Of a DNA stretch of 64,000 nt, positions 46,650 to 54,643 are shown one piece after another; within the stretch, counting starts at the first letter, position 1; the number at the start of each line of letters is the position of its first letter. The notes under the pieces are model-generated. The model was given only the letters and a program-made list of their open reading frames with translations. It had not been told where the DNA came from and ran no database searches. Location of the stretch: contig NZ_JADOTT010000010.1 of NCBI RefSeq assembly GCF_016817355.1, positions 33,400 to 97,399 of the forward strand. The letters run 5' to 3'. The position numbers were made by a program, and so were the translations under genes. This stretch comes from Maricaulis parjimensis (GTDB taxonomy: Bacteria; Pseudomonadota; Alphaproteobacteria; Caulobacterales; Maricaulaceae).

Positions 46650-48410
46650 TTCGGCCCGAAGCTTTTTCTTGTCCGTCTTGCCGATCGGCGTGAGCGGGAT
46701 TGCGTCGATGATGTGGACCTTTTTGGGCACCTTGTAGGGCGCCAGATTGGCCGTGCAGAAATCCAGGATTTCCTGACGGACCTCGTCAGCATTGCGGTCC
46801 TTGGCCTCAGGCATCAGCTCGACGAAGAGATTGACGATATCATTGCCTGCCCGGTTCGGGTCCGGCTGGCCAACCAGGGCGCTGGCCGCGATAAAGGGAA
46901 GCGCCTTGAGCTTGTCCTCGACCTCAACGGAGAAGACCTTGTAGCCGCCGACAATCAGCATGTCCTTGGCGCGGTCGCACAGGAAGATATAGCCCTCTTC
47001 ATCCATGTAGCCGACATCGCCGGAGAACATCCAGGTCTGGCCATCAATCTGCCGGAGCGCATGGGCGGTCTCTTCGGGCAGGTTGCGATAGCCCTTCATG
47101 ACCTGCGGACCGGAGCAGATGATCTCGCCCTCTTCGCCCGGCGGCAGGGTTTTCGTGCCGTCCTCCAGATCGACGATGCGAACATCGGCCCCCGGAACAG
47201 CAAAGCCGACCGAGCCCGGCTTGCGCCGGCGCGCGGGATGGAAGGTGTAGCAGGGACTGGTTTCAGTCATGCCGAACACATCGGTCAGCTTTTGCGGACC
47301 GATCACCTTCGTGATGGCCTCGGCTGTCGCCGCTGGCATCGGGGCCGCTCCCGTGGTCGCCTGCTGCAGATTGGAGAAGTCGATCGCCTGGAAGGCCTCG
47401 GTCTGGAGCAGCATGTCCCAGAGCGCCGGCACGGAAGCCAGGCGTGTCGGCGGCAGCTCTGTCATCAGGGCACAGAACTGGTTGGTGTCGCGCGGATCCG
47501 GAAGGACCGTGGTGCAGCCCCCGGTCCGGGCGGCAAAGACCAGCTGGGTCAGGCCGCCTGCGTGGAAATAGGGGAAGCCGCTGGCGATGACTTCCTCGCC
47601 AATCAGCAGCGTCTCCGCCGCACAATATTGCGCGACATTGTGCATGAGATTGCGGACGGTCAATTCGGCGCCTTTCGGCTTGCCGGTCGTGCCGCCCGTA
47701 TACTGGATCATGAAGGTGTCATTGAAGTCCGTGGGCACCTGGTCACACACATCAATTTCGTTCTCGATGAGGGAGAGGAATTCATGGGTCGGAATGGTGG
47801 GATGCGGCTCGCACGGCATGCCTTCGCCGGTGATCAGGTCGGTCGGCCCCACCGTGATGATGGCTCGCAGGGATTCCAGCTGGTCGCCCGGCAGCGCCTT
47901 GAACAAGGCGGCCAGCGGCGCAAAGGAGATCAGGATGCGCGCTTTGCAGTCCTGCAACTGGCCGATCAGTTCCGGCGGCGTCAGAAGGGGCGAGACACCC
48001 GTACCGGTCGCCCCCAATCGGCTGAGAGCCACGAGGGCGATCGGATATTGCAGGATATTCGGCATGTGCAGGCCGACCACATCGCCCTTCACGACACCCA
48101 GACGCGTCAGGGCATTCGCCAGTTTGGATGCCAGCTTGTCGTATTCGGCATAGGTCAGGATGCGACCCGGCGTTTGCAGGGCCGGACTCTGACCGCGAAT
48201 GGCGGCATGCTCGGCCACATGTTCAGCCATGGTCCGATCATCGAATTCCGGGACCGTGATTCCCAATTCCCGATAGATCGCCATCCAGGGGCGCTCATCG
48301 GGATCGGACTTCGACGTCCGCAACGGGCCTTCCGGCGCTTTTGGGCCATCGGATCCACCAAACAAACCTGCCAGGCGCGAAAAGACGCCACGTGTGCGAG
48401 TTTCGGTCAT
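46638..48410 (-). CDS. Long-chain-type acyl-CoA synthetase (AMP-binding)
   Basis: 590 residues. All adenylation motifs are present: IQYTGGTTGKPKGAELT (A3), FGMTETSP (A5), SGDVGYMDEEGY (A7), DRAKDMLIVGGYKVF (A8) and the catalytic lysine in PIGKTDKKKL (A10). It activates a carboxylic acid, probably the incoming substrate of this island, to acyl-CoA. GGGGAG precedes ATG. A TTAAT/ATTAA-like palindrome lies 38 bp before the start. It is convergent with the APH kinase gene. Confidence 0.94.
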   Translation of the reverse strand: MTETRTRGVFSRLAGLFGGSDGPKAPEGPLRTSKSDPDERPWMAIYRELGITVPEFDDRTMAEHVAEHAAIRGQSPALQTPGRILTYAEYDKLASKLANALTRLGVVKGDVVGLHMPNILQYPIALVALSRLGATGTGVSPLLTPPELIGQLQDCKARILISFAPLAALFKALPGDQLESLRAIITVGPTDLITGEGMPCEPHPTIPTHEFLSLIENEIDVCDQVPTDFNDTFMIQYTGGTTGKPKGAELTVRNLMHNVAQYCAAETLLIGEEVIASGFPYFHAGGLTQLVFAARTGGCTTVLPDPRDTNQFCALMTELPPTRLASVPALWDMLLQTEAFQAIDFSNLQQATTGAAPMPAATAEAITKVIGPQKLTDVFGMTETSPCYTFHPARRRKPGSVGFAVPGADVRIVDLEDGTKTLPPGEEGEIICSGPQVMKGYRNLPEETAHALRQIDGQTWMFSGDVGYMDEEGYIFLCDRAKDMLIVGGYKVFSVEVEDKLKALPFIAASALVGQPDPNRAGNDIVNLFVELMPEAKDRNADEVRQEILDFCTANLAPYKVPKKVHIIDAIPLTPIGKTDKKKLRAELEG

Positions 48411-48447
48411 GACTCCCCACTTTCATTGTTATGCGCTGACGATGAAA

Positions 48448-48463
48448 CTAATCAGCCAATTAA
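48448..48463 (-). promoter_or_regulatory. Operator candidate upstream of the acyl-CoA synthetase
   Basis: CTAATCAGCCAATTAA, a degenerate member of the TTAAT-N6-ATTAA family, 38 bp before the synthetase start. Confidence 0.5.
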
Positions 48464-48530
48464 TCAACCCCGTTTCAGCGCGTTTTCAAACCCATTTCAA
48501 GAAGCGATCAGCGGTCCGCGCTTGCATCAA

Positions 48531-48546
48531 TCAATTGATCAATTAA
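48531..48546 (+). promoter_or_regulatory. Operator candidate upstream of the nitronate monooxygenase-like gene
   Basis: TCAATTGATCAATTAA, 35 bp before the ATG at 48581. It keeps the palindrome centred on GATC, with one deviation from TTAATTGATCAATTAA. Confidence 0.65.
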
Positions 48547-48556
48547 ACTCGTTTGA

Positions 48557-49564
<1,008 letters not shown>

Positions 49565-49571
49565 GGACACC

Positions 49572-50810
49572 ATGCCGCTCAATCTTGATTGGTCCCCCGA
49601 GGAAAAAGCCTTCCAAGCCGAGGTCCGCCAGTTCATCGCAGACCATCTGACCGATGACATCCGCCGCGCCGGCCAGCTGCGGACCAGTGTCTACACCGAC
49701 CATGAAGCCAGTATGGAATGGCAGAAAATCCTGCATGCGCGCGGCTGGGCTGCCCCGGCCTGGCCGAAGGAGTATGGCGGGACGGGCTGGTCGGTCGCGC
49801 AGAAATACATTTTCTCACGCGAGATGAGCGCCGCCGGCGCACCGGCCCTGTCACCGATGGGCATCTCCATGGTAGCCCATGCCATCATCGCCTTCGGCAC
49901 GCCGGAACAGAAAGCCCATTTCCTGCCGCGCATCCTGACGGGCGAGGATTTTTGGTGTCAGGGTTATTCCGAGCCTGGCGCCGGTTCCGACCTGGCCAGC
50001 CTGCAGATGAGTGCTGTCCGCGATGGCGATGACTACATTCTCAACGGCTCGAAAATCTGGACGACCCATGCCACCGAAGCCAACTGGATCTTTTGTCTCG
50101 TGCGGACGGACAATTCGGGCAAGAAACAACAGGGGATCACCTTCCTGCTGATCCCGATGGATCTGGCCGGCATTGATGTCCGGCCGATAGTGATGAGTTC
50201 GGGTGAGCGCGTGCAGAACCAGGTCTTCTTCGATGATGTCCGCGCTCCGGCCGAAAACATTCTCGGTGAGGAGAACAAGGGCTGGACGGTCGCCAAATAC
50301 TTGCTTGAGTTCGAACGCGGCGGGGCGGCCTATGCGCCGGACCTGCAGGGCCGGTTGGACGTTATCGAGCGACAGGCGGCAGCCAAGACCAATGATGATG
50401 GCGTCCCGCTGCTCGACGATCCGGACTTCTCCGCCCGCCTGGCCGATGCGCGTATCCGGACCGACGTGCTGGAAGTACTGGAATGGAAGATCATGGCCCG
50501 GCTGACGGCGGGCCAGAGCGTGGGCAGTTCCGCCTCGATGATGAAAATCCTGGGGACCGAACTCAGCCAGGCTGTGTCCGCCCTCGCGATGGACCTCTCA
50601 GGACCGCTCTCCATGCCCTACCAGCCGCATGCGGGCCGGCCGGGCGCGCCGGTGGAGTTCTTCACGCCGCCCGCCGATGGCCATGTCACCGGCTCACCCA
50701 ATGACGCGATCGCACCCCTGCTCTATTTCAACGACAGGGCGGGTTCGATCTATGCCGGTTCCAATGAGATCCAGCGGAATATTCTCGCGAAGGCGGAACT
50801 GGGCCTCTAG
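49572..50810 (+). CDS. Acyl-CoA dehydrogenase, PimC-like large subunit
   Basis: 412 residues. The motif YSEPGAGSDLASLQ and the C-terminal DRAGSIYAGSNEIQRNILAK are intact; the overall form matches the large subunits of pimeloyl-CoA dehydrogenase-type heteromers. The start at 49572 (MPLNLDWSPEEKAFQAEV) has GAGGA upstream. The convergent gene encodes a small-subunit-like partner, so an alpha2-beta2 enzyme for bulky or dicarboxylic acyl-CoA is plausible. The two genes share CTAG at their stops. Confidence 0.91.
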   Translation: MPLNLDWSPEEKAFQAEVRQFIADHLTDDIRRAGQLRTSVYTDHEASMEWQKILHARGWAAPAWPKEYGGTGWSVAQKYIFSREMSAAGAPALSPMGISMVAHAIIAFGTPEQKAHFLPRILTGEDFWCQGYSEPGAGSDLASLQMSAVRDGDDYILNGSKIWTTHATEANWIFCLVRTDNSGKKQQGITFLLIPMDLAGIDVRPIVMSSGERVQNQVFFDDVRAPAENILGEENKGWTVAKYLLEFERGGAAYAPDLQGRLDVIERQAAAKTNDDGVPLLDDPDFSARLADARIRTDVLEVLEWKIMARLTAGQSVGSSASMMKILGTELSQAVSALAMDLSGPLSMPYQPHAGRPGAPVEFFTPPADGHVTGSPNDAIAPLLYFNDRAGSIYAGSNEIQRNILAKAELGL

Positions 50811-51973
50811 CCCGCAGCGGATTGCCGGGGCCGGGCGACTTCTGCCCCCGCCTCGGCGCGCGCGGCCATATAGCGACGGCTGTGATAGGCGCGATCGCCG
50901 AAACTCTGTGTGATCGCCGTCAGCCGCTTGAAATAATGGCCGACAATCAGCTCTTCAGTCATGCCCATGGCGCCATGAAGCTGGACAGCTCCCTCGCCCA
51001 CAATCCGAGCCGCCCGATCCACCGTCGCCTTGCAAGCTGATACTGCACGGCGGCGCTCGGTTGGCTCGGCATCCATTTTCACGGCAGCCAGAACGACAGC
51101 GGCCGAGGCCTGCTCGACTTCCATATTCATGTCGACCAGACGGTGCTGAAGAACCTGGAAATTGGAAATCGGAATCCCGAACTGCTTGCGCTGTTTGAGA
51201 TAGTCGACTGTGCCAGCGACCAGGGCGCGCATAATGCCGACGGCCTCTGCGCTCACGGCTGCGGCGGCTTCATCAAGCGCAAGACCGACGGCATCGGCCG
51301 CATCACCCGGCCCGGCCAGGCAGGCGCTTTGCGGGAGTTCCACGCCTCCGAAAACCAGATCCGAAGCTGGCCGGTCATCAATGGTGCGATAGTCTGAGCG
51401 CTCCAGGCCGGCAATGCCCGCCGGCACCAGGAACAGAAGCAATCCGCTCTCGTTATCCGTCTTCGCCGTGACCAGGAAGTGTGTGGCAAAAGCCCCGGCC
51501 GAAACCAGAATTTTCTCGCCTTCCAACACCCAGCCCGGGGCGGACTGCCGGGCGGTCAGCTGGGTCGCATCCGGCTTCGCCCTGACGCCGGCCTCCTGCC
51601 AGGCCAGAACGGGGCGGGCTTGGCCGGCAGCGATACCTTCCAGCAATTCCGCCCCAGCCTCATGGGATACGGATTTGAGAATGGCAGGCGCCATGACGGC
51701 ACAGTCCAGATAGGGTTCGGGCATCAGCGAACGGCCGACTTCTTCCATCACGACCATGGTTTCCACGGCACCGCCGTCAAAACCGCCCTGCGCTTCCGGA
51801 ATGGCGGCGCCCAGCACACCGATCTCTTCAGCCAAGGCCGTCCAGACTTCCGGACGAAACAGACGCTCCTCGGCGATCAGGGCCCGGCGCGTTTCGAAAT
51901 CGCACGTCTCACGGAGATAGCGCGCCATCGTGTCGCGCAGCATTGATTGAACTTCGGTGAGATTGAAATCCAT
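50807..51973 (-). CDS. Acyl-CoA dehydrogenase, PimD-like small subunit
   Basis: 388 residues. N-terminal helical domain (MDFNLTEVQSMLRDTMARYL), middle domain and a C-terminal helical domain with QLHGAMGMTEELIVGHYFKRL are seen. The FAD/substrate loop is degenerate (AWQEAGVRAKPDATQL in place of TEPGAGSD) and the C-terminal YEGT/SNEIQ-type motif is missing, as in the non-catalytic partner of heteromeric dehydrogenases. It probably pairs with the convergent large-subunit gene. A palindromic operator candidate lies 41 bp before the ATG. Confidence 0.88.
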   Translation of the reverse strand: MDFNLTEVQSMLRDTMARYLRETCDFETRRALIAEERLFRPEVWTALAEEIGVLGAAIPEAQGGFDGGAVETMVVMEEVGRSLMPEPYLDCAVMAPAILKSVSHEAGAELLEGIAAGQARPVLAWQEAGVRAKPDATQLTARQSAPGWVLEGEKILVSAGAFATHFLVTAKTDNESGLLLFLVPAGIAGLERSDYRTIDDRPASDLVFGGVELPQSACLAGPGDAADAVGLALDEAAAAVSAEAVGIMRALVAGTVDYLKQRKQFGIPISNFQVLQHRLVDMNMEVEQASAAVVLAAVKMDAEPTERRRAVSACKATVDRAARIVGEGAVQLHGAMGMTEELIVGHYFKRLTAITQSFGDRAYHSRRYMAARAEAGAEVARPRQSAAG

Positions 51974-52013
51974 GAGTTTCCCGTCCGTCAGCTGACCCGG
52001 AGTATCCCCTTAT

Positions 52014-52029
52014 TTAATCAATTGATCAA
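52014..52029 (-). promoter_or_regulatory. Operator candidate upstream of the PimD-like dehydrogenase
   Basis: TTAATCAATTGATCAA, one mismatch from a perfect palindrome, 41 bp before the start at 51973. Confidence 0.65.
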
Positions 52030-52094
52030 GATGAGGAGGCAAGGAGAAACAGCCAGGTACGAGGCCGTCCCGGGGCCGGAAAGAGACTGGCAAG

Positions 52095-52724
52095 CTAGAC
52101 GCGAATACCGTTCAGAACCACCGAATGCAGATGGTCTGTAAACTCGCGCTTGTGATCCTTGGTGACGCTCTCCACCCCGAAGCCGTGGCGCAATATCGCC
52201 CGGCTCTGGAACAAGGCATCGCACGCACCGACAATATGAAAATAGAAGTGCGTTGGCTCGACATTTCGGAAAATGCCCTGCGCCTGCCCCTCGGCCAGGA
52301 TGGCCCGTTGGGCATCCAGCAGGGGTTTGACGATCTCGTCGCAAATGGCGGCTGCCGTCGCTTCATCATGCGTGGTCACCAGATGGTGGAGCAGCCGGTT
52401 GATGAAGGGATAGTAGAAGTAGGAGTTGATGATGCCGGCGATGTGCTGGCGGAGTTTCTCCTCCGGCCCGACCTTCGAGTTTACCAGCGTATCCAGCCCG
52501 GCCATGGAGTCCCGGACGGCCATCCGCACCAGTTCGAGCAACATGCCGTTCTTGTTACCGAAATAGTATTTGATCAGGGCAGAGTTGAGGCCCGACCGTT
52601 GGGCAATGTCAGAGAAGGACACATCGACGACTTCGCGCTCAGTCATGAGCTCGCCGGCCGCGATCAGCAGAGCGTCGCGGGACGAAGTCTCGGCCGATCG
52701 GTTTGGTGTTGAAGTGTCCGTCAA
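52095..52724 (-). CDS. TetR-family transcriptional regulator
   Basis: 209 residues. The N-terminal helix-turn-helix is clear (RDALLIAAGELMTEREVVDVSFSDIAQRSGLNSALIKYYFGNKNGML), followed by an all-helical ligand domain. I take TTG at 52724, with AGGTGG nine bases upstream; the frame extends to another TTG at 52769, and no ATG lies before the HTH. It sits in the middle of the beta-oxidation island and is the best candidate for the factor that reads the repeated TTAAT/ATTAA palindromes. Its ligand would then be an acyl-CoA, as in other TetR fatty-acid regulators (inference). It is divergent from the SDR gene. Confidence 0.88.
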   Translation of the reverse strand: MTDTSTPNRSAETSSRDALLIAAGELMTEREVVDVSFSDIAQRSGLNSALIKYYFGNKNGMLLELVRMAVRDSMAGLDTLVNSKVGPEEKLRQHIAGIINSYFYYPFINRLLHHLVTTHDEATAAAICDEIVKPLLDAQRAILAEGQAQGIFRNVEPTHFYFHIVGACDALFQSRAILRHGFGVESVTKDHKREFTDHLHSVVLNGIRV

Positions 52725-52799
52725 TGTGTCAATCCACCTGCTAAATGCCCGAATCCGGTTGACCGGCAAGACCGCCGCTCCCTATCTTCGGGCACGCCA

Positions 52800-52815
52800 T
52801 TAGTTAACTGACTAA
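52800..52815. promoter_or_regulatory. TTAGT-type palindrome between tetR and the SDR gene
   Basis: TTAGTTAACTGACTAA, half-sites TTAGTTAA and TTAGTCAG, between the divergent TetR and SDR genes. It has the same length and layout as the TTAAT family but a different third-to-fourth base pattern. It may be the regulator's own operator. Confidence 0.5.
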
Positions 52816-52878
52816 GTGAGATGGTGAAAAAGTCAAGTTTCACTACGCTCCAGACACGTACCACATCATCGAAGGCCA

Positions 52879-53649
52879 ATGGAAATGACGAGTTCACTTG
52901 AAGGTCGTGTTGCCGCGATAACGGGCGCATCCAGCGGATTGGGGCGCAGATTTGCACTGAAGCTGAGCGAAGCCGGCTGCGCCGTTGCCCTGATGGCAAG
53001 GCGTACCGACCGCCTTGAAAGTCTTGTCGCTGACATCCAGTCCGCCGGTGGCAAGGCTGTCGCCGTGCCGTTGGACGTGATGGACACGGCCGCGATCGGC
53101 CCTGCATTGGATCGGGTTGAAGCCGAACTCGGCCCCCTTTCCATCATGATCAACAATGCCGGCGTCGGTGGCGATGGCATGGCGTTGGACATGAGCCCGG
53201 AGTATTTCGACCAGACCTTCGCCGTCAATGTCCGCGGCGTCTATTTCGGTGCCCGTGAGGCGGCCCGATGCATGCTGGCCAATGGCTCGGCAGAAGCCGG
53301 TCAGGCCCGGATCATCAATATCGCCTCGATCGCCGCCTTCACCCAATTGCCGGGCCTGACTGCCTATTGCGCGTCCAAGGCGGCCGTCGTGTCGATGACC
53401 AAGGGTCTGGCCCGCGAATGGGCCCGCCACCTCATTGCCGTCAATGCGATTTGCCCGGGTTACATCGAGACCGAGATCAATGCGGACTGGTTCGCCACGG
53501 AGGGTGGCAAGAAGCAGATCAGCAAATTCCCGCGCCGTCGCCTGATGGATGAAGATGCGCTGGATGCGGCCCTGATGATGCTCGCAGGCGATGCCGGCCG
53601 GCAAATGACCGGCTCGGCGATCACCATTGATGACGGGCAGATCCTCTAG
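52879..53649 (+). CDS. Short-chain dehydrogenase/reductase
   Basis: 256 residues, classical SDR. The cofactor motif TGASSGLGRR, the NNAG motif (INNAGVGG), the catalytic serine in NIASIAAF and YCASKAAVVSM (Y/K) are complete. The end TGSAITIDDGQIL fits the family. The substrate is unknown; a hydroxyacyl-CoA or an alcohol/ketone of the island's substrate is likely. It is divergent from tetR, with a TTAGT palindrome 64 bp upstream, and convergent with the DUF2236 gene. Confidence 0.9.
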   Translation: MEMTSSLEGRVAAITGASSGLGRRFALKLSEAGCAVALMARRTDRLESLVADIQSAGGKAVAVPLDVMDTAAIGPALDRVEAELGPLSIMINNAGVGGDGMALDMSPEYFDQTFAVNVRGVYFGAREAARCMLANGSAEAGQARIINIASIAAFTQLPGLTAYCASKAAVVSMTKGLAREWARHLIAVNAICPGYIETEINADWFATEGGKKQISKFPRRRLMDEDALDAALMMLAGDAGRQMTGSAITIDDGQIL

Positions 53650-53661
53650 GCCTGGCCCGGA

Positions 53662-54558
53662 TCAGGCCTTGCGGCGGTAGAGATAATTGGCCGGCAAGCC
53701 CAGACGCTTGCTGGCCTGCACCGCCGGCGTCGAGGAAATCGGGATCCGGTCGAACAGACGACCGATGCCGCGGATGACGCTGCGCTCCCAGCCTGACAGA
53801 TCATACTCCGGACCCAGTTCTAGGACCTCGCGGACACTGGCCGGCAGAATGTCGACACCGGCCTTGACCAGCATGCCCTGCAAGGGCCGGAGGACGACGG
53901 GCAGGTCCGAGGTCTTCGAAACAATGTCAAGGAATTGCGTATTGATCTCATGCGGTTCGAAGCCCGGCTTGAGGCGTTCCATCATGTCATAGAAATCCTG
54001 CTCGCAGCGCGGCGCGGCCGTGGCGCCATACAGGGCAGCCGGAACCTCGGATTCCGCATACATGCTGTCCCGCTCGGCTTGTGACAGCGGCCGGACGAAA
54101 TGGTGATAGGCCATCAGGAAGCCGAAGGAGGCCGTGGCCTGGACCCAATTGAGCAGTTCCGGATCGAGCGCCTTGTAGGCTTCGCCGGACGGTGTCTTTC
54201 CCTCGACCCTTGAATGCATCCGAGTCACACCGGCGATCAGCCGCTCCGCCCGGGATTTGGGGCCATAGACCGTCATCATGGCGGCATGCCCGGTCCGCTT
54301 CATGCGAACGACGGGTGCCTGAGGGAAGATCGAATGATCCCACACGCCCGAACGGATGCGCGGATCGGCAAACTCCAGCAGGACCGCCGTGATCCCGCCG
54401 GCGAACAAGGAGACCGGGTTCTTGAAGACCTGCCAGGTCACGGAGTCCGGAGCGCACAAGGCCGGCTCTCCGGCCGGCTGGGTGAAGTCGAATTCCGGAA
54501 TGGGCGGAATTTTCAGCTCGGCATCAGTCATGTCGTTGGGGATATCTGCCGGGCTCAT
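53662..54558 (-). CDS. DUF2236 / MpaB-family oxygenase-like protein
   Basis: 298 residues, no signal peptide. It matches the DUF2236 (MpaB/latex-clearing-protein-like) family: SVTWQVFKNPVSLFAGGITAVLLEFADPR near the N terminus, then VTRMHSRVEGKTPSGEAYKALDPELLNWVQAT and FLMAYHHFVRPLS with the conserved histidines and arginines. Characterised relatives are b-type heme oxygenases that cleave isoprenoid double bonds. Here the substrate is unknown. It follows the TonB-dependent receptor gene by about 85 bp on the same strand, so uptake and oxidation of one compound may be linked. Confidence 0.82.
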   Translation of the reverse strand: MSPADIPNDMTDAELKIPPIPEFDFTQPAGEPALCAPDSVTWQVFKNPVSLFAGGITAVLLEFADPRIRSGVWDHSIFPQAPVVRMKRTGHAAMMTVYGPKSRAERLIAGVTRMHSRVEGKTPSGEAYKALDPELLNWVQATASFGFLMAYHHFVRPLSQAERDSMYAESEVPAALYGATAAPRCEQDFYDMMERLKPGFEPHEINTQFLDIVSKTSDLPVVLRPLQGMLVKAGVDILPASVREVLELGPEYDLSGWERSVIRGIGRLFDRIPISSTPAVQASKRLGLPANYLYRRKA

Positions 54559-54643
54559 CACGATGTCTCCGTGTCAAAAAGAGAAGGACGCTTCCTGCCC
54601 TCACCTGGACAGGAAGCGTCAAGTTCAGCCCGCCGGGGAGGAG

